From Streptomyces genisteinicus (lineage in GTDB: Bacteria; Actinomycetota; Actinomycetes; Streptomycetales; Streptomycetaceae): 64,000 bases of DNA. The position numbers and the translations under genes were made by a program. This document shows, one piece after another, positions 32,523 through 40,693 of the stretch. The DNA is taken from positions 7,548,001-7,612,000 of the forward strand of contig NZ_CP060825.1 in NCBI RefSeq assembly GCF_014489615.1. Reading direction: 5' to 3'. The notes under the pieces were generated by a model. That model was not told where the DNA came from, did no database searches, and saw only the letters and a list, made by a program, of their open reading frames with translations. Position 1 is the first letter of the stretch. Every line of letters begins with the position of its first letter.

Positions 32523-33665
32523 TCAGCAGGTGCGTCCGTACAGCCGGGTGAGCAGACGGTCGAGGGCATGTGCCGGCCCCGGTGCGAGCGGCACCGCGCG
32601 CAGACAGGCGCGGGCGGCGCCGAGACGGCGCGCGGCCTCGGCCAGGGCTGCCGCCCGTCCTCCCGCCGCCTCCGTCAGCGCTGCGACACGCGCCACGCGG
32701 CGGTCCTCCTCCCCGCCGTCGCGAGAACGTGCCGCACCGCCGTTCCGGCCGTTCGCACCGGACGAAGGCGGGCCCGACTCCGCCAGCAGACCGCGGAGTT
32801 CACGCGCCGCACGGCCCCCGCCCGCGAGCGCGGCGAGTACCGGGTAGCTCTTCTTCCGGCGCCGCAGATCGCCGTGGACCGGCTTCCCCGTCTCGGCCGG
32901 GTCGCCCCAGATGCCGAGGACGTCGTCGACGAGCTGGAACGCCACCCCGGCGTGCCGGCCCATCGCGTCGAGGGCATCCACGGTGTCGTCGTCCGCACCG
33001 CCGAGGAGCGCTCCCGTCGCCACCGCGCACCCCAGCAGGGAACCGGTCTTGAGCTCCGCGGTCACCGCGTACTCCCCGGTGTCCACCGCGCCCGCACCGT
33101 GCCAGGGCCGGTCCTCCGCCGCCAGGTCCCGCGCCTGCCCGTGGACGAGCCCGCTCAGCGCCACCGACAGCCGGCGCATCGCCGCGGGCGCCACCCCGTC
33201 CGGCGTGAGCGCCACCGTCCGCACCGCGAGCGCGAACAGAGCGTCCCCCGTGAGGACCGCCGGGCCCGTCCCGTACGCGGCCCAGAGGGCCGGCCTCCCA
33301 CGGCGCGTCTCGTCCCCGTCCATCAGATCGTCGTGCAGCAGGGAGAACGCGTGGACGAGCTCGACCGCGACGGCCCCCGGCACCCCCGCCTTCCCGGGGG
33401 CCCCGGCCGCCTCCGCGCCGAGCACCGCGAGCGTCTGGCGCACCCCCTTGCCGGGCGACGCGCCGGGCGCGGGCGTGCCGCCCACGTCCCGCCAGCCGAC
33501 GGCGTACGCCGCCATCCGGGCGGTCCACGGGTCGAGTTCACCGAGGGCCAGGGCCAGGGCGGGACGGACCAGCTCCCGGCAGCGCTCCAGGTCCTGCCCG
33601 GCAGCGCCGCCGAAGGCGCGCGAGCCCGGGGCCCGGACGGCGGCGACGGATCGGGCCGGGCTCAC
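32523..33665 (-). CDS. polyprenyl synthetase (trans-isoprenyl diphosphate synthase)
   Basis: This 380-residue isoprenyl diphosphate synthase has the first Asp-rich motif HDDLMD (about residues 111-116, DDxxD) and the second QLVDDVLGIWGD (about 245-255, DDxxxxxxD). It also has the usual KTGSLLGCAVATGALLGG block. It should condense isopentenyl diphosphate onto an allylic primer; chain length cannot be read reliably. An internal low-complexity insertion (about 290-320) lengthens the C-terminus. The GTG at 33665 overlaps the stop of the TPR gene (GTGA). No terpene cyclase lies nearby, so the role could be a primary or specialised isoprenoid pathway. Confidence 0.92.
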   Translation of the reverse strand: MSPARSVAAVRAPGSRAFGGAAGQDLERCRELVRPALALALGELDPWTARMAAYAVGWRDVGGTPAPGASPGKGVRQTLAVLGAEAAGAPGKAGVPGAVAVELVHAFSLLHDDLMDGDETRRGRPALWAAYGTGPAVLTGDALFALAVRTVALTPDGVAPAAMRRLSVALSGLVHGQARDLAAEDRPWHGAGAVDTGEYAVTAELKTGSLLGCAVATGALLGGADDDTVDALDAMGRHAGVAFQLVDDVLGIWGDPAETGKPVHGDLRRRKKSYPVLAALAGGGRAARELRGLLAESGPPSSGANGRNGGAARSRDGGEEDRRVARVAALTEAAGGRAAALAEAARRLGAARACLRAVPLAPGPAHALDRLLTRLYGRTC

Positions 33666-34837
33666 CGGGCCGCCCCCGCCGCCCCGGCCCGCGGCGCGGC
33701 GTCTGCGCCGGGGGGCGCCTCGACGCCCAGTTCCGCGGCCGCCCGCGCGATCACCCGGTCCGCGTGCAGCAGTCCGATGCGCCGCAGTTCACGGTGGAGC
33801 TCCGCCAGCTCCGCGGCCGTTCCGGCGGAGTCCCGGCCCAGCCGGGCCCGCGACTTCAGCAGCCCCAGCCGGGCCAGTGCCGTCCCCCGTGCCTCGCCCA
33901 TCTCCTGGAACCGTGCGAGCGCGCCGGCGTACTCGTCCCGGGCCTCCGCGTACCGCCCCGCCCGGTAGAGCACGTTGCCGCGCATCTTGCGGTTGTAGGC
34001 GAGCGCACCGGCCAGCCGGATCTCCCTGCACAGGGTCTCGGCCTCGGACAGCAGGCCGAGCGCCTTCTCCACATCGCCGTCGCGGGCCGAGAGCACGTCC
34101 GCGACGCCGCGCAGCGCCCAGGCCCGGCCCCGCCGGTCGTCCGCCCGCAGCGCGGTCTCCGCGGCCTCCTCGAACAGCGCCAGCGCCGTGTCGTAGGAGC
34201 CGGTGTTGCGGTGCATCTGCGCGATACCCTCCAGCGCCCACACCGCGTGCCGGGCCTCGCCGCGGCGGCGTGCCTCGTCGAGGAGCTGTTCGTGCAGCCG
34301 GCCCACGGCCGCGTAGTCGCCCTGGATCCGGCCGGTCTCCGCCAGCCCGGCGAGCGAGTAGCCGCGGGCGACGATGTCGTCGCCCCGTTCGCCCAGGTCG
34401 GCGGCGATACGCAGCAGCCGGTAGGCGAGAGGGAGCGCGCCGCGCTGGCGGGCGAGGGTGCCGCCGCTCCAGGCGGCCCAGGCCATCCCGCCGAGGTCGC
34501 CGGCCGCGCGGGCGGAGCGGTAGCTGGCCTTCCAGATCCGCTCGGCGTCCTCGACCCGCCCCAGCCGGCGGTACGCCTCGGCGACGGCTATCCCGCAGCG
34601 GGCCGCCTCCCGGTGGTCGCCCGACTCCTCGGCCGCGCGCAGTTCCGCGAGGCCCCGCTCGACCACCTCGGGCAGGGCGGAGTTGACCGACAGGGCACCC
34701 AGCGCCCCCTGGTACTCGGGTGCGAACGCCTTCCCGGCCGCCCGCTCCCCGCCCGTCGCCGGCCCGCCCGCGCCCTCCCCGCCCGTCGCCGCCGTCCCCG
34801 TGCCCCGCCGCACGGCCGTCCTGTGATGAACCGTCAT
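33662..34837 (-). CDS. tetratricopeptide-repeat protein
   Basis: This 391-residue protein consists largely of about seven TPR-like helical pairs (for example LGRVEDAERIWKASYRSARAAGD, GSYDTALALFEEAAETALRADD, GRYAEARDEYAGALARFQEMGE; repeat period about 40). The first 40 residues are a low-complexity Gly/Ala-rich leader and the last ~25 are Ala-rich. TPR arrays mediate protein-protein contacts. The gene is coupled by a GTGA overlap to a polyprenyl synthase gene, so a shared pathway or scaffold role is plausible. GGAAGG lies about 7 bases before the ATG. An inverted repeat (34931-34955) in the upstream region may bind a regulator. Confidence 0.85.
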   Translation of the reverse strand: MTVHHRTAVRRGTGTAATGGEGAGGPATGGERAAGKAFAPEYQGALGALSVNSALPEVVERGLAELRAAEESGDHREAARCGIAVAEAYRRLGRVEDAERIWKASYRSARAAGDLGGMAWAAWSGGTLARQRGALPLAYRLLRIAADLGERGDDIVARGYSLAGLAETGRIQGDYAAVGRLHEQLLDEARRRGEARHAVWALEGIAQMHRNTGSYDTALALFEEAAETALRADDRRGRAWALRGVADVLSARDGDVEKALGLLSEAETLCREIRLAGALAYNRKMRGNVLYRAGRYAEARDEYAGALARFQEMGEARGTALARLGLLKSRARLGRDSAGTAAELAELHRELRRIGLLHADRVIARAAAELGVEAPPGADAAPRAGAAGAAR

Positions 34838-35163
34838 GTCTCCGCCTTCCCAGCTCGGTGATCATGACGTTAGGCGGGGGAGGAGGCCCCTGTAGTCCCC
34901 CTGCGTGACCGTCCCGGCGTCCCTCCCCAGGCCTACGGGAGCCGGGGCCGTAGGCATCCGGTCGTACGACGTCCGGCCGGTCGCCGGAGGGCGGAGCGAC
35001 CCGGCCCGCCGGGCGCTCACGCGGCCACCCGGGCCGCGCGCCCCTTCCCCGGCGGCGTTCCCGCGGTACGCCGGACGTCCTGGCCGCCGGGACGCCCCGC
35101 CTCGTGCGCGGGTGCTGCGGACCACCCGTGCCACCCGCCGCGCGCGGCCTCTACCGTGGGCGC
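34838..35163. other. intergenic between divergent genes
   Basis: This 326-base region contains the divergent promoters of the TPR/polyprenyl synthase operon and the acetyltransferase gene, and a short inverted repeat listed separately. No protein frame is convincing. Confidence 0.4.
34931..34955. promoter_or_regulatory. inverted repeat, candidate operator
   Basis: GCCTACGG (34931-34938) is perfectly inverted at 34948-34955 (CCGTAGGC) with 9 bases between. It lies about 95 bases upstream of the TPR gene start on the minus strand. TAC-GTA cores of this kind fit dyad operators of LuxR-type regulators, but no regulator gene is adjacent. Confidence 0.4.
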
Positions 35164-35709
35164 ATGACGACGACGCCCCGGGTCGAACTGCACCCACTCA
35201 CCCTTGCCGACCAGGACGAGTTCTGCGCCCTCGTCAGGGCCAGCGCCCCGCTCCACGGCCCGTGGATGCGACTCCCCGCGACGGGCGAGGAGTTCCGCCT
35301 CTGGATGCGCCGCTTCGACGACGGCACCAACAAGGGTCTGCTGATCCGCGTCCGCGAGACCGGCGAACTGGCGGGCACCGTCAACATCAACTCGATCATC
35401 CGCGGCCGGTACCAGGGCGCCTCCCTCGGCTACGCCGGCTTCGCCCCCTCCGCCGGACGCGGCTACATGACCGAAGGCGTCGCCGCCGTCATGCACCACG
35501 CCTTCACCGAGCTCCGGCTCCACCGGCTGGAGGCGAGCATCCAGCCGTCGAACACGGCCTCGCGCGCCCTGGTCAAGCGGCTGGGCTTCCGCTTCGAAGG
35601 CGTGTCGCCCGCCTACCTCTACATCGACGGCGCATGGCGCGACCACGAACGCTGGGCCGCCTCGGCCCCGGAACCCTGGACACCGGACCCGACCCTTCCC
35701 GAGGTGTGA
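35164..35709 (+). CDS. RimJ/RimL-like GNAT acetyltransferase
   Basis: This 181-residue acetyltransferase has the motif order of the RimJ/RimL group: VELHPLTLADQDEFCAL at the start, ETGELAGTVNINSI, GYAGFAPSAGRGYMTEGVAAVMHHAF (acetyl-CoA loop, about residues 88-113), and LEASIQPSNTASRALVKRLGFRFEG. The C-terminal YLYIDGAWRDHERWA is typical of the group. It may modify protein N-termini or small amines; the substrate is unknown. It is divergent from the TPR operon. Its start at 35164 is the first ATG of the fold. Confidence 0.92.
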   Translation: MTTTPRVELHPLTLADQDEFCALVRASAPLHGPWMRLPATGEEFRLWMRRFDDGTNKGLLIRVRETGELAGTVNINSIIRGRYQGASLGYAGFAPSAGRGYMTEGVAAVMHHAFTELRLHRLEASIQPSNTASRALVKRLGFRFEGVSPAYLYIDGAWRDHERWAASAPEPWTPDPTLPEV

Positions 35710-35790
35710 TCCCACCTCCCCACCCGCAACCGGCCCACCCGCCCGCCACTCCGCCGGCCGGGGCCGGCACGCGGAGGGCCCCGCCCCTTG

Positions 35791-35813
35791 TTGCACATAT
35801 ATTGCAGGTGCAG
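35791..35813 (+). promoter_or_regulatory. AT-rich TGCA repeats upstream of TsaD-like gene
   Basis: TTGCACATATATTGCAGG (35791-35808) contains two direct TTGCA copies 11 bases apart, with a third TGCA at 35809. TGCAC/GTGCA form an inverted pair over 35792-35812. TATATT (35798-35803) could be a -10, placing transcription start near 35810. The symmetry suggests an operator overlapping the promoter of the gene at 35847. A regulator cannot be named. Confidence 0.5.
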
Positions 35814-35846
35814 ACGGCGAGCAGTAAGGCAAGGGAGTGTGGGGCG

Positions 35847-36917
35847 ATGGCCGGGCCGGTGGTGCTGGGGATCGAGTCGTCGTGCGACGAGACCGGTGCG
35901 GGGATCGTCCGCGACGGAGAGCTGCTGGCGCACGTCGTGGCGTCGAGCATGGACGAACACGCCCGCTTCGGCGGTGTCGTGCCCGAGATCGCGGCTCGTG
36001 CCCATCTGCAGGCGTTCAACCCGGTGGTCCGGCGCGCCCTCGACGAGGCGGGGCTGCGGCCGGGGCAGATCGATGCCGTCGCCGTGACGACCGGCCCCGG
36101 ACTCTCCGGAGCCCTCCAGGTGGGGCTGGCGGGGGCGAAGACGTTCGCCTACGCGGCCGGGATCCCGCTCTACGGTGTGCACCACCTCGCGGGTCATGTG
36201 GCCGCGGACACCCTGGACCACGGGCCGCTGCCGTCCCCGTGCGTGGTGCTCATCGTCTCCGGCGGCCACACCTCCCTGCTCCTGGTGCGGGACCTCGTGC
36301 GGGATCCGATCCTGCACCTCGGCGACACCCTCGACGACGCCGCGGGGGAGTGCTTCGACAAGGTCGCCCGGATCCTCGGGCTGCCCTACCCGGGCGGCCC
36401 CGCGATCGACCGGGCGGCGAAGGACGGCGACCCCCTCGCCGTGCGGTTCCCCCGGCCGCTGACCCGGCCCGGCGACGACCCCTACGCCTTCTCCTTCTCG
36501 GGGCTGAAGACGGCAGCGGCCCGCTGGGTCGAACAGCACCGGCTGCGCGGGGAGGAACCACCCGTCGCCGACGGAGCGGCCGCGCTCCAGGAGGCGGTCG
36601 CCGACGTGCTGACCCGCAAGGCCCTCGCGGCCTGCCGCGCCCACGACGTCAGGACGCTCGTCGTCGTCGGCGGAGTGGCGGCCAACTCCCGCGTCCGGGG
36701 TCTCGCCGAGAAGCGCTGCGCCTCGGCCGGCGTCGAGCTGCGGGTGCCCGCGATGACGCTGTGCACCGACAACGGAGCCATGATCGCCGCGGTGGGAGAC
36801 CTGCTGGCGCGCGCCGGGGCGGAACCTGCTCCGCTCGACGTGTCCGTCGACCCCTCCGCACCGCTGGAGTACGCCACGCTCAACCCGGTGGCCGCGTCGC
36901 CGCCCCGGGCCGCCTGA
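35847..36917 (+). CDS. tsaD: TsaD-family threonylcarbamoyltransferase-like protein
   Basis: This 356-residue protein of the Kae1/TsaD (ASKHA) family starts VVLGIESSCDETGAGIV. It carries the metal-binding HHLAGH (H113 and H117), the phosphate-binding LIVSGGHTSLL and DDAAGECFDK, and SFSGLKTAAARW near the centre. TsaD with TsaB and TsaE forms threonylcarbamoyladenosine at position 37 of ANN-reading tRNAs. In Streptomyces the main copy normally sits with tsaB/rimI/tsaE and groEL. None of those partners is present here. It may therefore be a second, divergent copy, which sequence alone cannot prove. GGGAG precedes the ATG at 35847. An operator-like TGCA motif lies just upstream. Confidence 0.88.
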   Translation: MAGPVVLGIESSCDETGAGIVRDGELLAHVVASSMDEHARFGGVVPEIAARAHLQAFNPVVRRALDEAGLRPGQIDAVAVTTGPGLSGALQVGLAGAKTFAYAAGIPLYGVHHLAGHVAADTLDHGPLPSPCVVLIVSGGHTSLLLVRDLVRDPILHLGDTLDDAAGECFDKVARILGLPYPGGPAIDRAAKDGDPLAVRFPRPLTRPGDDPYAFSFSGLKTAAARWVEQHRLRGEEPPVADGAAALQEAVADVLTRKALAACRAHDVRTLVVVGGVAANSRVRGLAEKRCASAGVELRVPAMTLCTDNGAMIAAVGDLLARAGAEPAPLDVSVDPSAPLEYATLNPVAASPPRAA

Positions 36918-37185
36918 CGAGTACCGCCACGCGCCCCGCAGGGCCCGGCTCGGCGCGGCGCCCGCGGCGGAGGGGCCCCGTACCCCGGCCCGTGGCGTGC
37001 GCGACCGGCTCCCGGACGCCCGGGTCGAGGTCGCCTCCGCCCCCGGAGCGTCCCGGCAGCCCGCCCCGCCGGCCGATCCCTGAGCGGCCCGGCCACCCCG
37101 GCCCGGCCGACCGGGTCCGGCCACCCCGGCCACTTCGGGCCCGACCGCCGGCCACGCACACCCCCGAGCCCGGGGCGGGCGACGG
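36918..37185. other. intergenic, GC-rich repeats
   Basis: This region separates the convergent TsaD-like and exporter genes. It carries repeated ggccaccccggcc blocks around 37089-37135 and no convincing frame. Hairpins are possible, but none is distinct enough to call as a terminator. Confidence 0.35.
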
Positions 37186-38034
37186 TCAGCGGCTGAGTCC
37201 CCGGAACCGCCGCACGGCCAGCGGGAAGAACACCGCGACCAGCACGCAGGGCCAGGCGACGGCGAGGAGTTCCGCGTGCGTCGCGGCCCAGGAATCGCCC
37301 GCGGCCACCGGGTTGCCGAACAGACCGCGGACCGCGGTGGCCGTCGCCGACATCGGGTTCCACTCCACGACCGCGCCCAGCCACGACGGCATCGACGCCG
37401 GGGAGGCGATGGCGTTGGACAGGAAGGCGACCGGCCACACCAGGATCTGCACGGCCTGCACCAGTTCCGGCCGGCCCGCGACCATCGCCAGATGGATGCC
37501 GGCCCAGAGCATCGCGAACCGCAGCAGCAGCAACAGCCCCACCGCGCCCAGGAACGCGGCGAACCCGCCGTGCCAGCGCCAGCCGATCACCCACCCGACC
37601 GCGATCATCACGCCCAGTCCGACCACCGACTGCAGCATGTCGGCGACGCTCCGCCCGACCAGGATGGCGCCGGACGCCATCGGCATCGTCCGGAACCGGT
37701 CGACGACGCCCTTGCCCAGGTCCTGGGTCACGGCGAGCATCGTGGCCTCCAGGCCGAAGGCCATGGTCATGGTGAGCATGCCGGGCACCAGGTACTCCGT
37801 GAACTCACCGTCGACACCCCGCCCGCCGCCGATCAGGTAGCTGAACATCAGCAGCATCATCACCGGGAAGGCCAGCCCGACGACCACCTGCACGGGCTGG
37901 CGTGCCCAGTGGGCCAGCTCGCGCCGGGTCATGGTCCAGGAGTCGACCACCGCCCACCGCAGCCCGGACACGCCGGTGCCCGTGGCGGGCGCCGGCACGG
38001 CGCCTGTCGGCTTCACGTCCTGTGCCAAGCTCAT
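37186..38034 (-). CDS. DrrB-type ABC transporter permease
   Basis: This 282-residue membrane protein of the ABC-2 permease (DrrB) type has about six hydrophobic segments. These include VVVGLAFPVMMLLMFSYLIGG, VPGMLTMTMAFGLEATMLAV, LGVMIAVGWVIGW, LGAVGLLLLLRFAMLWAGIHLAM and AWPCVLVAVFFPLAV. The cytosolic start MTRRELAHWARQPVQV and the DRFRTMPM loop are typical of daunorubicin-resistance-like permeases. It forms an exporter with the ATPase encoded upstream. The ATG at 38034 overlaps the ATPase stop (ATGA). The substrate is unknown; hydrophobic drugs or lipids are usual. Confidence 0.93.
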   Translation of the reverse strand: MSLAQDVKPTGAVPAPATGTGVSGLRWAVVDSWTMTRRELAHWARQPVQVVVGLAFPVMMLLMFSYLIGGGRGVDGEFTEYLVPGMLTMTMAFGLEATMLAVTQDLGKGVVDRFRTMPMASGAILVGRSVADMLQSVVGLGVMIAVGWVIGWRWHGGFAAFLGAVGLLLLLRFAMLWAGIHLAMVAGRPELVQAVQILVWPVAFLSNAIASPASMPSWLGAVVEWNPMSATATAVRGLFGNPVAAGDSWAATHAELLAVAWPCVLVAVFFPLAVRRFRGLSR

Positions 38035-38969
38035 GCCGCCTCCTCCTTCGTCAGGTGCATGAACACCTCGTCGAGCGTGGGCCGCCGCACCGCGACGTCC
38101 TCCGCCTCGATCCCGGCCGCCTGAAGTGCCCGCACGGTCGCGGTCAGCGCGGCCATCCGGTCGCCGACCGGGGAGCTGACGAGCCGTCGGGCCTCGTCCA
38201 CCGTCGCCTCCCCGGGCAGCAGCGACGCGGCCCGGGCCAGCCCCTCCGGGTCGCGCAGGACCACGTCGACGCGGTCGCCGCCCGTCATGGTCTTCAGCTC
38301 GTCCGCCGTGCCCTGGGCGATCACCCGACCGTGGTGGACCACCGCGATCCGGTCGGCCAGCTGATCGGCCTCCTCCAGGTACTGGGTGGTCAGAAGCACG
38401 GTCGTGCCGCCCCCGACCAGTGCGCGGACCGAGTTCCACACCTCCGTGCGGCCGCGGGGGTCCAGTCCCGTGGTGGGCTCGTCGAGGAAGAGCACCTCCG
38501 GTTCGCAGATGAGGGAGGCCGCGAGGTCGAGCCGCCTCCGCATCCCGCCGCTGTACTGCCTGACCGCCTTCGTCCCGGTGTCGGCCAGCCCGAACCGGTC
38601 CAGCAGTTCACCGGCGCGGGTCCGCGCCCCGCGCGCTCCCAGATGGTGCAGGCGGCCGAACATCTCCAGGTTCTGACGCCCGCTCAGCTCCTCGTCGACG
38701 GCCGCGTTCTGGCCGAGCAGCCCGATCCGGGAGCGGACCTGCGCGGGGTGGCGCCGGGCGTCGATCCCCGCCACCTCCACGCGGCCCTCGTCGGGGCGCA
38801 GCAGCGTCGACATGACGCGGACCGCGGTGGTCTTGCCCGCGCCGTTCGGGCCGAGCACCGCCTGCACCGTGCCCCGGGCGACAGTGAGCCCCAGGCCGTC
38901 CAGCGCCTGCTTGTCCCCGTATCTCTTCCGCAGTCCTTCGACGACGATCGCCGGATCGCGCTCACTCAC
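38031..38969 (-). CDS. DrrA-type ABC transporter ATPase
   Basis: This 312-residue ABC ATPase of the daunorubicin-resistance class has Walker A GPNGAGKTT, Q-loop LLGQNAAVDEEL, signature YSGGMRRRLDLA, Walker B VLFLDEPTTGLDP and H-loop TTQYLEEADQ. The C-terminal regulatory extension (TLDEVFMHLT) is characteristic of DrrA. The GTG at 38969 is favoured by a GGAGG 8-9 bases upstream; the longer frame to 39002 has no such site. The upstream region carries two TCAAACTTGA boxes that bracket the putative promoter, implying repression by an unlinked MarR- or TetR-type regulator. It is coupled to the permease gene. Confidence 0.94.
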   Translation of the reverse strand: MSERDPAIVVEGLRKRYGDKQALDGLGLTVARGTVQAVLGPNGAGKTTAVRVMSTLLRPDEGRVEVAGIDARRHPAQVRSRIGLLGQNAAVDEELSGRQNLEMFGRLHHLGARGARTRAGELLDRFGLADTGTKAVRQYSGGMRRRLDLAASLICEPEVLFLDEPTTGLDPRGRTEVWNSVRALVGGGTTVLLTTQYLEEADQLADRIAVVHHGRVIAQGTADELKTMTGGDRVDVVLRDPEGLARAASLLPGEATVDEARRLVSSPVGDRMAALTATVRALQAAGIEAEDVAVRRPTLDEVFMHLTKEEAA

Positions 38970-38998
38970 GGCGTTCTCCTCCGCACCATGCTGGCTAA

Positions 38999-39054
38999 TC
39001 AAACTTGACTACCTTGGGAAGGTAGCGCACACCCCGAGCATTGGTCAAACTTGA
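38999..39054 (-). promoter_or_regulatory. exporter promoter with paired operators
   Basis: TCAAACTTGA occurs at 38999-39008 and 39045-39054, and the extended boxes match each other as inverted copies (consensus TAATCAANNTTGACNA). On the minus strand, TTGACC (39048-39043) and TACCTT (39024-39019) form a -35/-10 pair with an 18-base spacer, so one box overlaps the -35 and the other lies just downstream of the start. A perfect CTACCTT-GGG-AAGGTAG palindrome (39009-39025) overlaps the -10. This is a typical repressed-promoter layout. Confidence 0.65.
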
Positions 39055-39182
39055 TTACCCTTGCTGTCGTGACGCCGTCCGGCCGCCGTGCCGACGGCTC
39101 CGGCCGTGCCGACGGCTCCGACGGTGTCGGCGGCTGCGACCGCGCCGGCGACTTCGGCCCCGCGGCGGGCTGGGCCGCGTGG

Positions 39183-39893
39183 TCACCCGCGCTGCCGCGC
39201 GGCCTCCCGGTCCGTGAGGCAGCAGTCCCCGCACGTCGAGCCGTTCGGAGCGCGGTAGTAGAGGCAGCAACTGCGGCGGCGGAAGGCGAGACCGGGGCCG
39301 GTGACGGTGCCCGTCCCCGCCAGCCGCCCGGTGCTCAGCAGCGTGGTCGTCAGACCGGTGAGCCGGTCCCGTACGGAAGGGTGGGACGTCAGGAGCACCT
39401 GGGCCGAACCCGCGAGCGCCGACGCGGCGTTGCCGTCGAGCAGGCGTGGGGCGACCTTGACGTCCAGACCGTCGCGCAGGGCCAGCAGATGACCCATCAC
39501 CTGGTCGTACAGGGCCGCCGCCGGATCCGGCAGGCGGTCGGCGTACCAGCCGGCCGGACGCGGCAGCCGCAGGGCCGGCCCGTCGTCCGCCCGCTGCAGT
39601 CCGCTCAGGTCGAGCACGATGCCGTGGAGCACCGCGCAGGCGAGGACCGGTGACCAGAGGCGAGCCGCGTGACCGAGCTGCGCTATGGAGACGTCGATGC
39701 GCGGTTCGGTGGTGCGGTGGCGCCGTGCGACGGCTTCGGCGAGGTCGCCGAAGCCCCGCGCGTAGGCGTCGGCGACCGGATGCCAGCCGTCGCCCGGCCC
39801 GCCGGTGTGCAGGACGAAGAATCCCCCGATGCCCGCGACGTCGCGCAGGGCGTCGGCGACGTCCTCGGCGGCCGGCCGGCGGGTGGTGGTCAT
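39183..39893 (-). CDS. FhuF-like [2Fe-2S] iron reductase
   Basis: This 236-residue protein carries the FhuF C-terminal cluster motif RRSCCLYYRAPNGSTCGDCC, with the C-C-x10-C-x2-C arrangement that binds a [2Fe-2S] centre. The N-terminal ~200 residues (IGGFFVLHTGGPGDGWHPVA...LTSHPSVRDRLTGL) have the composition of ferric-siderophore reductases. The family releases iron from ferric siderophores in the cytosol. No siderophore biosynthesis or uptake genes adjoin it, so its substrate chelate is unknown. The ATG at 39893 is used. Its stop lies 213 bases upstream of the DrrA start on the same strand; the operator-like boxes in that gap suggest separate transcription. Confidence 0.85.
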   Translation of the reverse strand: MTTTRRPAAEDVADALRDVAGIGGFFVLHTGGPGDGWHPVADAYARGFGDLAEAVARRHRTTEPRIDVSIAQLGHAARLWSPVLACAVLHGIVLDLSGLQRADDGPALRLPRPAGWYADRLPDPAAALYDQVMGHLLALRDGLDVKVAPRLLDGNAASALAGSAQVLLTSHPSVRDRLTGLTTTLLSTGRLAGTGTVTGPGLAFRRRSCCLYYRAPNGSTCGDCCLTDREAARQRG

Positions 39894-40086
39894 ACGGCAT
39901 GCCGCCTTCCGGTCGCGGTGCGCGCCCCACGGTCCGTCCCGGGGCGCAGCGGCAGCATAGAGCGGGCGGAGCCGCCGGCGGGCGGGGTGGTGGTCCGTCA
40001 GCCGCCCGCAGGACCGGAACCCGCCGCCGGGACCCGCCGGGGACTGTGCGTGCCGCTCTGCCGGCATGTCCGCTCCGCCTCCGGTG

Positions 40087-40440
40087 TCAGCCGGCGTCGG
40101 GCACCTCGACGACGTTGCCCTCCTCGTCGACCGTGTGGGTGCGCCAGTACACGTCCCACGTGTCGTCGGTCTTGAGCGGCACCTTGCCCTCCGGGTAGCG
40201 GGTGTAGCCGTCCGGGACCTTCTCGCCCTCCTCCACGCACGCGGAGCCGGTCGAGCCGACGGCGAGGACGGGATACTCGCCGCCGGCGCAGATGTCGTCC
40301 TGGAAGGAGAGGCCGGAGCAGCCGGTGAGGACCACCGCCGCGGCTGCTCCCACCAGCGCGGTGACCGCCGCGCCGCGCGTCCGGCGGCGCCGGGAGGGGG
40401 GCGCGGCGGGACGGGGGAGGGGGGTCGGGGCACTGGTCAC
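40087..40440 (-). CDS. small lipoprotein (SCO0607-like)
   Basis: This 117-residue secreted lipoprotein has an Arg-rich N-terminus (PSRRRRTRG), a hydrophobic helix (AVTALVGAAAAVVL) and lipobox LTGC (Cys about residue 41). The mature part reads GLSFQDDICAGGEYPVLAVG, then GSACVEEGEKVPDGYTRYPEGKVP and DDTWDVYWRTHTVDEEG. It resembles the family I know as SCO0607 lipoproteins, whose function is unknown. The GTG at 40440 has GGAG 6 bases upstream. Two mature cysteines could form a disulfide. It stands alone between other minus-strand genes. Confidence 0.82.
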   Translation of the reverse strand: MTSAPTPLPRPAAPPSRRRRTRGAAVTALVGAAAAVVLTGCSGLSFQDDICAGGEYPVLAVGSTGSACVEEGEKVPDGYTRYPEGKVPLKTDDTWDVYWRTHTVDEEGNVVEVPDAG

Positions 40441-40693
40441 GGTCGTCTCCTGTCGGCTGGTCGGTCCGTGGCCCCACTCTCGCCCGCCATGATCGGCGGA
40501 GCCTGAGTACGGCTACTCAGTCCGGTGCCCCCGCGTACACACCGCGAACTCGCGGCGGCTTCCCCGCAGGCGCGTCCGCGCCACGCGCCCGTCCCGCTTT
40601 GTCCGCGTCCGCCTGCGTCGCTTGCCCCGCGTCGGCCTGCGGCGGGGGAGGTCCGCCGGCGCCGGGAGGAGTCCCGACCCGGGCGACCGAGGG

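Noticed and set aside
39051..39653. Plus-strand 200-codon frame opposite the FhuF-like gene
   Set aside because: It begins with repetitive Gly/Ser/Asp codons and is antisense to a gene with a clear iron-sulfur motif.
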